Shown here piece after piece: positions 8,103 through 15,842 of a DNA stretch of 64,000 bases. The stretch covers positions 62,001 to 126,000 of the forward strand of contig JAPPBX010000031.1 in assembly GCA_026702755.1 (NCBI GenBank), given 5' to 3'. The number at the start of each line of letters is the position of its first letter. Positions within the stretch are counted from its first letter, which is position 1. Origin of the DNA: Candidatus Poribacteria bacterium. GTDB taxonomy: Bacteria; Poribacteria; WGA-4E; WGA-3G. The notes under the pieces are model-generated. The model was given only the letters and a program-made list of their open reading frames with translations. It did no database searches and was not told where the DNA came from. The translations under genes were made by a program, and so were the position numbers.

Positions 8103-9167
8103 CTATTTCTGCTGTTCGACAAAGATTCGGTAGATGTCCTCAAAGAGTCTGACATCGGTGAGTGTATCTTCGGCTGAAGAACGGAAGGGTTCATCGTTAC
8201 GGAGGTTTGCGACAAAGTATTCCGCTTCCCTGTGATATGCCCACGTCCAACTCGGTCTTGGAATCGGGCGCGTGATCTCCTGTTCCTCCCCGGCGCGGTA
8301 GATTTCAACCTCGGCAGGCGTGTTTTTCAAGAGCAACGGCGGTGCCCACGTATGAACCCAGCCATTCTCAAAATAGATTTGGCTATGCTCATCCCAGCGG
8401 TAGTGTGAAACATGCCCGGTCTCCAGCGCTACACGAACGCCGTCCATATCAAAGATAACAACACCGGAATACCCGTTTGCGTCCAAATCAACAGCTTTGA
8501 CAGTGACTTTATCACCAGCATCGAGGAACCAACGCATCAGATTGATATTGTGCGTATACTGCTGGAGGTATCCCAAATAGGAACCGCGCCACTGCTCCGG
8601 TATCCATTCTGGCGTTTTAGCAGGTGCACCCGGTTTTGCCTCTGTTGTCCCGTCCATGTGGGTATCAAGATTGCACACCCAATCCCCACCGAAGCCGTGA
8701 TTTCTGGCGTAAGTCAAGCGTCCGAGTTCACCGGTTTCTCGGAACTGTGAGACCCGTGACTTGACAATCTCGTTTCCGGCATCGTAGCGTTTCATATAGC
8801 CGACCATCAATTTCTTCCCAGACTTCTGCGATGCCGCCACAATCGCCTCGGCTTGTTCAGTGGAAACCGCCATCGGTTTTTCCATGAAGACATGCTTGCC
8901 TGCTAAAAGGAGATCCTTCGCGATCTCGCCTTGTAATGCGAAGTCGGCGGAGACAGCGACCGCCTCGATATCGGCGTTTTGTGCAAGTTCTTCATGGTCC
9001 CGATAAAGGTGCGGGATACCGAAACGACTTTGGACTTTCCTACCGAGCTCAGAGCGTACTTCTGCGAGTCCGATGAGTTCACAGTCAGGAATGCTTGTAA
9101 AATTGGGGATATGGACCTTCTGTGCCATGAATCCACAGCCGATATAACCGAGTCGAACTTTCTCCAT
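8103..9167 (-). CDS. Gfo/Idh/MocA family oxidoreductase
   Basis: This 354-residue NAD(P)-dependent oxidoreductase has the N-terminal Rossmann motif G-Y-I-G-C-G-F-M-A and the family motif MEKPMAVSTEQAEAIV. The C-terminal half is the alpha/beta domain that binds a sugar or inositol-like substrate. The lysine in EKP is the usual catalytic residue. The substrate cannot be told from sequence. The ATG is preceded by a conserved repeat sequence, CCGAACCGCAAGGAAAATTAAA, whose AAGGA gives the ribosome binding site. No operon partner is evident, because the upstream neighbour is separated by about 160 bases of repeats. Confidence 0.85.
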   Translation of the reverse strand: MEKVRLGYIGCGFMAQKVHIPNFTSIPDCELIGLAEVRSELGRKVQSRFGIPHLYRDHEELAQNADIEAVAVSADFALQGEIAKDLLLAGKHVFMEKPMAVSTEQAEAIVAASQKSGKKLMVGYMKRYDAGNEIVKSRVSQFRETGELGRLTYARNHGFGGDWVCNLDTHMDGTTEAKPGAPAKTPEWIPEQWRGSYLGYLQQYTHNINLMRWFLDAGDKVTVKAVDLDANGYSGVVIFDMDGVRVALETGHVSHYRWDEHSQIYFENGWVHTWAPPLLLKNTPAEVEIYRAGEEQEITRPIPRPSWTWAYHREAEYFVANLRNDEPFRSSAEDTLTDVRLFEDIYRIFVEQQK

Positions 9168-9190
9168 GTTTTTAATTTTCCTTGCGGTTC
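9168..9190 (-). promoter_or_regulatory. Conserved GAACCGCAAGGNAAAATTAAA block at a start codon
   Basis: On the minus strand this block sits directly before the Gfo/Idh ATG and supplies AAGGA as ribosome binding site. Near-identical copies occur before the ECF sigma gene (37548 on) and, in opposite orientation, at 29795 and 35001. Confidence 0.5.
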
Positions 9191-9295
9191 GGTTAGGTGA
9201 GTTGAGTCAAAAACGTTCCTCTCCGTATTCCCAGTGTACCCCCCCCATCCCAGTAACGGGTGGGGACCCCGGTCGCGCTTACTAATTCCGTCCCA

Positions 9296-9330
9296 AAACT
9301 GACAACTGACGACCGATAACCGATAACCAC
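9296..9330. repeat. AACTGACAACTGACGACCGATAACC repeat tract
   Basis: A short array of degenerate 7-10 base words of the AACTGATAAC type lies just downstream of the HEAT-repeat gene stop. It is one member of the family described in the findings. Confidence 0.6.
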
Positions 9331-9770
9331 TAAGACACGTCGCGCGATTCTATCTGCTCAACTGCCGTTTTCGCCCCTTCCCGTACGAGTGCGGAAGCAT
9401 CGTTTCGGGCAAGCTGCTTGAGTTTGTCAAGGCTAAGACTCGCCTCCAATTTACCGAGAGCAACGGCAACGAAGTAGCGGACATCCGCATCCTCGTCGTC
9501 CAACGCTTCGAGCAAGGCATTTGTGTCCATCATAGTGGCGAGGTGCCGGTCGGCATCACCAATATTAATCAACGCTTGCGCCGCGATTCGCCGAGAATGA
9601 AGGTCTCCATGACGGAGAGAGACGATCAATTCGTCATTGTCTTTCGGAATAACTGCAAGGTTATCCCAGTCACAATCCAAGCAAAACCAAGAATTACCCT
9701 CCAACTGTCGGAGGTTCGCATTTCCACAGGCGGGGCATCCCTCAAATACCTGTTGCTGACTCATGTTCAT
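9330..9770 (-). CDS. Zinc-ribbon plus HEAT-repeat protein
   Basis: This is a 146-residue protein. The N-terminus holds a zinc ribbon with CPACGN and CLDCDW (two CxxC pairs about 20 residues apart). The rest is HEAT-like helical repeats with D-x-D-V-R-Y-F-V-A-V-A-L-G-K-L and ALVREGA. HEAT repeats usually bind other proteins; the ribbon may bind nucleic acid or act structurally. A second protein with the same two modules in reversed order lies at 37881-38444. The start MNMSQQQ is the first ATG after the repeat region; its function is unknown. Confidence 0.7.
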   Translation of the reverse strand: MNMSQQQVFEGCPACGNANLRQLEGNSWFCLDCDWDNLAVIPKDNDELIVSLRHGDLHSRRIAAQALINIGDADRHLATMMDTNALLEALDDEDADVRYFVAVALGKLEASLSLDKLKQLARNDASALVREGAKTAVEQIESRDVS

Positions 9771-9822
9771 TGTCCACGGTTACGGCACATATCTTGGTGT
9801 GCCTACTCCTTTAAGTGCCAGT

Positions 9823-10200
9823 TTAGTCGATTGTAGGATTGGTTTCCATTTCCGGTAGTTCGCGCCAGATTTCAGGACCTTCTGGTTTGAAGTTAATGGT
9901 AGCGATAAACTGCATGCCGTGATAGAAGTTGATTTTGAATTTGCCGCCCCCGAAATTCTCTCTGAGATACGCCAATGGAGTTTCAATCAAGGGACCCATT
10001 TCGTCGGCATGATAGAACGCGAGCGGTTTAAATCGCACCGTATTGCCGACCGGTTCCTGCACGAGGAGCTGTGCCGATGTCGCAGGGAAGAGTACTTGAA
10101 ATGCTTCCCAAAGGTCAGCAACGGTGGGATTTGCGTTCCCGATTCGTTTTTTGAAGTCGTTCTCAAGATATTCCGAGAACGTGTTGAAAACCCAGTCCAT
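9823..10200 (-). CDS. Hypothetical protein, 125 residues
   Basis: The product starts MDWVFNTFSEYLENDFKKR and has a mixed helix/strand pattern with a GGGKFKINFYHG loop near residue 85. There is no signal peptide or membrane segment. I do not recognise the family. It is flanked upstream by a dense AACTGATAAC-type repeat and downstream by the zinc-ribbon/HEAT gene on the same strand. Amino acid composition looks like a real protein. Confidence 0.55.
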   Translation of the reverse strand: MDWVFNTFSEYLENDFKKRIGNANPTVADLWEAFQVLFPATSAQLLVQEPVGNTVRFKPLAFYHADEMGPLIETPLAYLRENFGGGKFKINFYHGMQFIATINFKPEGPEIWRELPEMETNPTID

Positions 10201-10202
10201 GA

Positions 10203-10340
10203 TTTAGCCATCGGTTATCGGTTATCGGTTGTCGGTAGGATATGCAGCAGTTACAATAGTTTTGCACACCACAAACTGCTCTTAACCGATAACTGACAAC
10301 TGACAACTGACAACCATTCCTCTGATAACTGATAACTATT
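10203..10340. repeat. Composite intergenic repeat with inverted arms
   Basis: The left arm reads ATCGGTTATCGGTTATCGG and continues GTTGTCGG. The right arm reads CTTAACCGATAACTGACAAC and continues with more AACTGATAACT words. The arms are reverse-complementary in type, enclosing about 60 unique bases. Confidence 0.7.
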
Positions 10341-10380
10341 ACATTGGAGCCTTCAAGAAGTCCTTCCAATCAAAATTGGG

Positions 10381-10397
10381 CAGAGGAAACTCCTCTG
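10381..10397 (-). promoter_or_regulatory. Hairpin 13 bases after an in-frame UGA (possible SECIS-like element)
   Basis: Read on the minus strand, CAGAGGA-GTT-TCCTCTG forms a perfect 7-base-pair stem with a 3-base loop that starts with G. It begins 13 bases after the TGA that closes the 137-residue PCP_red-like gene. The reading frame continues for 23 codons after that TGA. Spacing and a G at the loop start fit the loose bacterial SECIS pattern, but the match may be chance. Confidence 0.3.
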
Positions 10398-10410
10398 TGG
10401 CTTTGCATTG

Positions 10411-10824
10411 TCAAAAAGTTGCTGCTTTCTCGAAGAACTCAATATCTACACGTTCAACACCGGCTTGCCGAGCATTCTCAGCGACGCGCTGCACAACCAT
10501 CTCACGAACAAACGGAATTGGTATCCGCTTGACCCGATGCTTGACTTCCTCGGTACAAGGCACCGCAGTGTTATCAAGATAGGGACCGTCCTGAAGGGCA
10601 CCCTCATCAGGATGATCGCACGTCTCTGGCACTAACTGCTGTAAACGCATTGAGACGTAATCGGTTACCCACTGCTTAAGTCCCTCTGCCTTTTCGGTAT
10701 CAACTTGACCGACATCAGAACGTTGTCCCAACTTCTCGTTGATACTGACGAGTAGATTTTCCACACGTGTCAAGCGTTCTTCTACATCCGTAAGCCGTTC
10801 GTTTGCGTTATTTTGTTCGCTCAT
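10411..10824 (-). CDS. Small protein with coiled coil and PCP_red-like C-terminus
   Basis: This is a 137-residue protein. Residues about 8-35 form a coiled coil (ERLTDVEERLTRVENLL). The C-terminal 48 residues match the short domain known from the C-terminus of the light-independent protochlorophyllide reductase B subunit (PCP_red), with RIPIPFVREMVVQRV followed by a helix and VERVDIEFFEKA. The same domain type ends the radical SAM protein at 12553-13896. After the TGA the frame stays open for 23 codons up to a TAA at 10339-10341 and reads LPNFDWKDFLKAPM at its end, so the protein might be longer. Its role is unknown; in other proteins the domain accompanies redox or radical enzymes. Confidence 0.65.
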   Translation of the reverse strand: MSEQNNANERLTDVEERLTRVENLLVSINEKLGQRSDVGQVDTEKAEGLKQWVTDYVSMRLQQLVPETCDHPDEGALQDGPYLDNTAVPCTEEVKHRVKRIPIPFVREMVVQRVAENARQAGVERVDIEFFEKAATF

Positions 10825-10894
10825 TTCTTCTCCTTTTTTAATTTAACCTGAGTTCCGTAATAAAAATGCAAATATATCCTTAGAGATAGCGAAA

Positions 10895-10955
10895 CCCAAC
10901 AACCCAACTAATCCTGAAAATCCTAAAATCCTACGAATCCTGATTCAGACAACTG
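10895..10955. repeat. AATCCTGAAAATCC-type intergenic repeat
   Basis: Tandem degenerate words (AATCCTGAAAATCCTAAAAT, then CCTACGAATCC) end in GATTCAGAC, the terminal word also seen at 8059. It is non-coding and lies between the small PCP_red gene and the first dioxygenase. Confidence 0.5.
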
Positions 10956-10983
10956 AAAACCGCCGGAAACCGATAGCCATTTC

Positions 10984-11703
10984 CTAAACGACCCAATATT
11001 TCCAAAGATCCTCTGGAATTTCGTATTTAATCTCTTCCCGTTTTTTATGGGAATAGCGTGCAAAGATACCAAAACGAGGAATGTCTCTTATATTTCCTGA
11101 GCCGGTATGGCAGAGAAACGCATGCCACAAGACGACATCACCCGCAGCACCTACAAACTCACGAGGTCCATCCGGCGATAAATCTGAAAGTACATGCCAT
11201 CCCCAATCCTCGATATCGTAGAAACTACCATCAATTTGCTCAGGATATTGAAGGAAGTATTTGTGTGTTGAATAATGGCTTCGGGGCCAAAAAACAAACG
11301 CACCACCGCCGGGTTTGACATCATAGAGATAGGTCGTCGCACCGAGCATAAACGGACTCCAGCCACCGGGACCGTAGGCATCAATGTGTCCGCTACCGGG
11401 CATCGACCACTCTTCCTCTGGATTGGGCCACTTGACAAGCGGTGAACCGCCACCACCGGTAAATTGCCCGCCGCCGAGTTGCTCGGTAATCTCTTGCATC
11501 GCAGGCAACTGCCCAAACAGCGGTGAGAAACTGAAGTTCTGGACCACATAGTCATTGGGCCATGTCTCCGGTGTTTTTAAGCTGGAATCAAAATGTTTCC
11601 AGATCTGTTCTCGCCATTCGTCAATTATCTCGGAGTCAATAAAATTTTCAAGGATAAGGTATCCATGTTCCTGAAAAAATGCAATCTGTTCTGTTGTAAG
11701 CAT
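10984..11703 (-). CDS. Phytanoyl-CoA dioxygenase family protein
   Basis: This 239-residue Fe(II)/2-oxoglutarate oxygenase starts MLTTEQIAFFQEHGYLIL, the standard PhyH opening. HID in GHIDAYG gives the first His and Asp iron ligands, H in LWHAFLCHTG the second His, and R in RFGIFARY the 2-oxoglutarate arginine. The substrate is unknown. It is a tandem copy of the next gene, with roughly four in five residues identical by eye. They are separated by about 40 bases and likely co-transcribed. Confidence 0.87.
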   Translation of the reverse strand: MLTTEQIAFFQEHGYLILENFIDSEIIDEWREQIWKHFDSSLKTPETWPNDYVVQNFSFSPLFGQLPAMQEITEQLGGGQFTGGGGSPLVKWPNPEEEWSMPGSGHIDAYGPGGWSPFMLGATTYLYDVKPGGGAFVFWPRSHYSTHKYFLQYPEQIDGSFYDIEDWGWHVLSDLSPDGPREFVGAAGDVVLWHAFLCHTGSGNIRDIPRFGIFARYSHKKREEIKYEIPEDLWKYWVV

Positions 11704-11742
11704 CTAAGTTCCCTCTATCGGTAAAGGGCTGATAACCGTTTT

Positions 11743-12468
11743 TTAAATTGCCCAATATTTCCAAAGATCCTCTGGAATCTCGTATTTGAACTCTTCCTGT
11801 TGTTTGTGGGCATAGCGCGCAAAGAGACCAAAACGCGGAACACTTCTTATATTTTCTGATCCGGTATGGCAAAGAAACGCATGCCACAACACAACATCAC
11901 CCGCAGCACCTATAAACTCACGAGGTCCCTCTGGCGATAAATCCGAAAGCACATCCCAGTTCCAACCTTCGATATCGTAGAAACTGCCATCAATCTGCTC
12001 TGGATATTGGAGAAAGTATTTATGCGTTGAATAGTGGCTTCGGGGCCAAAAGATGAAAGCACCACCCTTGGGTTCAGCATCATAGAGATAGGTTGTTGCC
12101 CCTACCATAAAGGGACTCCAACCAGCAACAGCACCATACGCGTCGATGTGTCCATCCTTGGGCATTGACCACGCTTCTCCAGGCTTGGGCCATTTGATAA
12201 TTGGTGAGCCGCCACCGCCTGTAAAAAATTGTCCGCCACCAAGCTGCTCAGTAACCTCTTGCATCACAGGTAGATGCCCAAATAATGGTGAGAAGGTGAA
12301 GCCTTGAATTTCATAGTCGTTGGGCCACGTCTCTGGCGTTTCAAAGCTGGAACCAAAATGTTCCCAGACTTGGGCGCGCCATTCATCAACTATTTCAGGA
12401 TCGATTAAATTCTTAAGAATAAGGTATCCGTGTTCCTGAAAAAATGCTATCTGTTCCGTTGTGAGCAT
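11743..12468 (-). CDS. Phytanoyl-CoA dioxygenase family protein (tandem copy)
   Basis: This 241-residue paralogue of the preceding gene keeps the HxD, distal His and Arg motifs at the same places. The main differences are one extra residue in the GGGQFFTGGGG loop and changes around the substrate side (AVAGW in place of GPGGW). Both lie downstream of a radical SAM/SPASM gene on the same strand, so they might act on the same pathway, but nothing in the sequence proves this. Confidence 0.87.
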   Translation of the reverse strand: MLTTEQIAFFQEHGYLILKNLIDPEIVDEWRAQVWEHFGSSFETPETWPNDYEIQGFTFSPLFGHLPVMQEVTEQLGGGQFFTGGGGSPIIKWPKPGEAWSMPKDGHIDAYGAVAGWSPFMVGATTYLYDAEPKGGAFIFWPRSHYSTHKYFLQYPEQIDGSFYDIEGWNWDVLSDLSPEGPREFIGAAGDVVLWHAFLCHTGSENIRSVPRFGLFARYAHKQQEEFKYEIPEDLWKYWAI

Positions 12469-12491
12469 ACAAGTTCCTTTTAAAACTGTTA

Positions 12492-12546
12492 AGACACAGC
12501 GACATGTGTCTACTCCTGTGACGGCACAACGGAGTGTGCCTACTAC
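12492..12546. repeat. Two short palindromes followed by TACTCC / TACTAC
   Basis: GACACA-gcgaca-TGTGTC-TACTCC (12492 on) and GGCACA-acggag-TGTGCC-TACTAC (12523 on) stand between the radical SAM gene and the second dioxygenase. Both belong to the CCTAC-palindrome family. Confidence 0.6.
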
Positions 12547-12552
12547 TTTGCA

Positions 12553-13896
12553 TTAGCGTTTCGGTCGGAAAGATGGGATGCCGGTTTTGTCAAATCGTTT
12601 TTTGACGGCTTGCATCAACTCAGGCGTAACCTCACGATAACCGTGTTCACGTGCATATTTCTCAACGCTTTTGATGACCATGCCACGCGCAAATGACGGC
12701 ACGCGCTTCAACCGCTTTTCTGCTGCCTTGCTCCACTGCAAATCATAATCGGTTTCGGTTGCAAAAGCAATCTTTTTCTCTATTTGAACAGGAGGTGCGT
12801 TGTGTTGTCCGGGCTGATACTCACACGACGCATCTTCAGCGAGGTAGTTATTGGTAGTCGCATAGGCTCGCGCACGGCAACCGCCGCACACCTCTTTGAA
12901 TTCACAAACCCCGCACTTTCCTTCAAGCAGATCTCGATTTCGTAAGTCCTGAAAGGTTTCCGATTCATTCCAGAGTTTGACAAAACTCTCCTCCTTGAGG
13001 TTACCGACGCTAACAGGTAGATAGGGACAAGGCGTCAGTTCACCTTCAGGTGTGATACGGCAGTAGTAGATACCACACGGACAGGTCCCACTCGGATATC
13101 CCTGAAGGAAAGCAGAGTCGGATTGCTGTTCATAGATAACACGTTTATAATGCGGTGCGCATTTCGCTGCGATGAGCATCTTCCCAGCATAAGCTGCTTG
13201 CAACTCGAAAAACGTTTCAAACGCCTTTTCATACTGCTCAGGCGTAATGTCCATTACTGTCTTACCCCTTCCCGTCCGGACAAGAAAATAGAGATTTAGC
13301 ACCTTCGCACCGAGTTGATACGCGAATTCTACAATCTTCGGAATTTCGTCGTAATTCCACTGTGTCACGGAGGTTTGAACGAGGAAATCGAGTTGGGCAC
13401 GTTTGAGTGCCTCTACACCGTTCATCGTTGCTTTCCACGCGCCTTCCATACCCCGAAACCGATCATGGTTTGTGGGTTGAACAGAGTCGAGACTGATGCC
13501 CGCACCGGTAACACCGTGCTGTTGCATTTTCTCAACGACGCTATCGTTCAACAGCACACCGTTCGTGCCCATGACAACAAGAAACCCGGTATCGGAGGCA
13601 TACTTTGATATCTCCAAGATATCCGGGCGTAATAAGGGTTCCCCACCGGTGAGAATAAGGAGGATGTGTGGATTGATTTCGGCGATTTCATCGATGACGC
13701 GAAAACATTGTGATTGGCTTAGTTCCGCATCCCTGGAATATTCCTGTGAACCTTGAATATCGGACACTTGAAAGGTTCCATCCGCTAATTCGTTTGTGTC
13801 AACAAAGCCTGCGGGGAGATAACAGTGTGTGCATTTCAGATTACATAATCGGGTGATATTCCACGAAACTGCCTGAACTTTGGTATTTTGCATCTT
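12553..13896 (-). CDS. Radical SAM/SPASM protein with PCP_red-like C-terminus
   Basis: This is a 447-residue radical SAM enzyme. CNLKCTHC near the N-terminus binds the 4Fe-4S cluster and SAM. The SPASM region carries CPCGIYYC, a C-P-Y-L segment and a CGVCEFKEVCGGC cluster, for additional iron-sulfur centres. The order and length resemble the NirJ/AhbC/AhbD and peptide-modifying groups. The last 60 residues are a PCP_red-like domain (RLKRVPSFARGMVIKSV). The ATG at 13896, 29 bases after the TPR gene stop, is preferred over a TTG at 13959, because the radical SAM homology starts just after it. Substrate unknown. No precursor peptide gene is visible next to it. Confidence 0.82.
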   Translation of the reverse strand, partial: KMQNTKVQAVSWNITRLCNLKCTHCYLPAGFVDTNELADGTFQVSDIQGSQEYSRDAELSQSQCFRVIDEIAEINPHILLILTGGEPLLRPDILEISKYASDTGFLVVMGTNGVLLNDSVVEKMQQHGVTGAGISLDSVQPTNHDRFRGMEGAWKATMNGVEALKRAQLDFLVQTSVTQWNYDEIPKIVEFAYQLGAKVLNLYFLVRTGRGKTVMDITPEQYEKAFETFFELQAAYAGKMLIAAKCAPHYKRVIYEQQSDSAFLQGYPSGTCPCGIYYCRITPEGELTPCPYLPVSVGNLKEESFVKLWNESETFQDLRNRDLLEGKCGVCEFKEVCGGCRARAYATTNNYLAEDASCEYQPGQHNAPPVQIEKKIAFATETDYDLQWSKAAEKRLKRVPSFARGMVIKSVEKYAREHGYREVTPELMQAVKKRFDKTGIPSFRPKR

Positions 13897-13924
13897 TTTG
13901 AAAGTATTTTCGCTCTGCACCTGT

Positions 13925-14716
13925 CTATAGCGGGACAGATGGAATGGTATCCGTCTCAAGTGTTTTAGCGACCGTCAAGTCAGCATCGGCTTTTTCCGTC
14001 TCTTTAAGGTGTCGCCAGGCTTCGCCGCGGCTGCGATAGGCTTCAGCATGCTCAGGATCGCGTTGGATGACCTGGTTATAGTCAGCGATGGCTTTGGCAT
14101 ACTCAGCATTTTTAGCGTAAGCTACACCTCGTCTGTAATAAACTTTAGGGTACTCTGGCTTGAGTTCTATCGCCGTGTTATAGTCAGCAATGGCTTTGGC
14201 ATGCTCACCGATGTAACTATAGGCGTTACCACGCCTGATGTAGTCCTCAACTATTTTCGGATTGAGTCTCAAGCTTGCTGTATAAAGCTTAATGTTTTCT
14301 TCCGCTTCTTCTCGGTTCTCGATCCGGTCAAGCGGATAACCGCCGTTCAGTTCTTGACATTGCCGTAGAAAGTTCATCGACCCAGCAACTCCAAGTGTTT
14401 TGGTAAGGACGCGCGCCCCAATTTCATAGATTTCGAGGTCTGTCATTTTCTGGATTTCGCTCTGGCTCGCTGCGAATCGATGGGCGCGGGCGCGTTCTTC
14501 AGCTTCCCTGGTGGACTCACGTTCGTGGATGTGTTTGGCGATGGTGTCAATATCTGGAAGATTCGCTAACAATTGGTGACGATCAACAGAGTAATCACCT
14601 GTACCCGGTTGGCATTGCCGGATAAACCACTGCGTTTTGGCAGTACCAAGTTTATTTATCAGGGCTTTCATCCCAAGTTCATAAATTTCACTATCGGTCA
14701 TTTCCAATATGTTCAT
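13925..14716 (-). CDS. TPR protein with duplicated antitoxin-like domain
   Basis: This is a 263-residue protein. Residues 5-60 and about 75-125 are two copies of a domain with MTDxEIYExG, then LG-x6-F-x-RQCQ and G-x-Y-x-x-DR. I recall single-domain versions encoded beside PIN genes. Three TPR units follow (about 135-240), for example AIADYNTAIELKPEY. The start MNILEMTDSE is chosen because GAGG lies just upstream and homology begins there. It overlaps the 3' end of the PIN gene by 26 bases, so translation is probably coupled. An antitoxin or adaptor role is inferred from the gene order. Confidence 0.65.
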   Translation of the reverse strand: MNILEMTDSEIYELGMKALINKLGTAKTQWFIRQCQPGTGDYSVDRHQLLANLPDIDTIAKHIHERESTREAEERARAHRFAASQSEIQKMTDLEIYEIGARVLTKTLGVAGSMNFLRQCQELNGGYPLDRIENREEAEENIKLYTASLRLNPKIVEDYIRRGNAYSYIGEHAKAIADYNTAIELKPEYPKVYYRRGVAYAKNAEYAKAIADYNQVIQRDPEHAEAYRSRGEAWRHLKETEKADADLTVAKTLETDTIPSVPL

Positions 14717-15179
14717 TTTCGCCTCGCCTCTGGAACCATACGTAAGGATTTTCAACTTGGACGTAAAGGTTTGAACTATTGCGTTTCGCCGTTCTAAGGA
14801 GCCTATCATCCGTTGTTAGAAAAATATTCGCGTCGCCGCTTTCCGCACAAGCGATATGCAGCGCATCCAATTCTTTAAACCCCAATACCTCTAACTGCTT
14901 ACCTCTTGAGATTTCCGGCATTCCAACGGAAACAGTTTCGTTCACATCAGTTAGTCGATCCTTAATTTGGAAACGGTGCCCCAGGTTTGGGTTTTGCTCA
15001 ACTTCTTCCTCTAAAGCATGGCTGGAAATCCAGTACCAAGAACCGGCGCGGATATGATCAAGGATTCGGCTAATAGCTTCGGATTCTTGACGAACCCGAG
15101 GGTGCGTTTGGACATCAAAAAGTCGGCTCAAGCAACAAGTATCGAAATAAATCGTCCAGATTTGCGAATCAGTTTGCAC
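14691..15179 (-). CDS. PIN-domain protein, VapC-like putative toxin
   Basis: This 162-residue protein has PIN acidic residues in order: D13 in YFDTCCLSRL, E in SSHALEEEVEQNP, D in LDALHIACAE and D-D in LTTDDRLL. PIN enzymes are Mg-dependent RNases and are often toxins. Its end overlaps the TPR/antitoxin-like gene. The order toxin first, partner second is less usual than antitoxin first. The ATG at 15179 is the first in frame. RNA target unknown. Confidence 0.8.
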   Translation of the reverse strand: MQTDSQIWTIYFDTCCLSRLFDVQTHPRVRQESEAISRILDHIRAGSWYWISSHALEEEVEQNPNLGHRFQIKDRLTDVNETVSVGMPEISRGKQLEVLGFKELDALHIACAESGDANIFLTTDDRLLRTAKRNSSNLYVQVENPYVWFQRRGENEHIGNDR

Positions 15180-15259
15180 ACGTGTCCGCCTACGCTGTTT
15201 TGTGATTTTGTATATTGCCTACAAAGGGATGCGGTTGAAACCTCATCCATAGAACAAGA

Positions 15260-15739
15260 CTATAGTAGCAGTGCAAGTGCGAAAACGATTACGCCTGCTA
15301 TCAACATCAAGCCTCTCCACACATTGATATACGGGCTTGGGTTGCGATATGTTTTGTCGTCAGGCGGGATTACCTCAAGGTGTCGTCGATAGAGTGAACT
15401 GTACAGTCCCCAAAAGAGTGTCATTACACCAAACGCCGCAAGTTTTGCGACGAACGTTAGCATATAGGCTTTGAAATCGTAATTTTCGTTCTGCGCCGCG
15501 AAAAACCCGTTATTCCATGCAACAATAAAGAATACCATCGCACCCGTTATCAGGAGTATATGAATCATCAATCGTATCCAGGTGCGAAAACGGTTGTGAA
15601 CCGCCAAAAGGCTTTGCGGTGGCAAACTTTGCTGCAGGATTGGCATCGCGATGAATGTAGAAAAGATTACGCCTCCGAACCAGACTATTGCCGCTATTAG
15701 GTGGACGCTTCGGATGAAAAGTTCTACGCTTTCCCGCAT
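15260..15739 (-). CDS. Four-helix membrane protein, CopD-like
   Basis: This 159-residue protein has four predicted membrane helices. It starts with VHLIAAIVWFGGVIFSTFIA, a pattern seen in CopD-like and related small membrane proteins with a conserved His and WxGG. A histidine in the second helix (LMIHILLITGA) could be a haem or metal ligand. It is flanked by unrelated genes. The family call is moderate; the role may be copper handling or an unspecified membrane function. Confidence 0.6.
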   Translation of the reverse strand: MRESVELFIRSVHLIAAIVWFGGVIFSTFIAMPILQQSLPPQSLLAVHNRFRTWIRLMIHILLITGAMVFFIVAWNNGFFAAQNENYDFKAYMLTFVAKLAAFGVMTLFWGLYSSLYRRHLEVIPPDDKTYRNPSPYINVWRGLMLIAGVIVFALALLL

Positions 15740-15842
15740 TCTTCTTTAGAATTCCATTTTTCATAAATGATAACACATTCCACATTCAAAGTCAAATTTG
15801 ATTTGGGATAAAAGTAAACAGCAGCTTTTTAGAAATTCCTCC

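Noticed and set aside
13897-13959. TTG at 13959 as start of the radical SAM gene
   Set aside because: It lies inside the TPR gene, and the extra 21 residues have no relation to the family; the ATG at 13896 is at the right distance from the CxxxCxxC motif.
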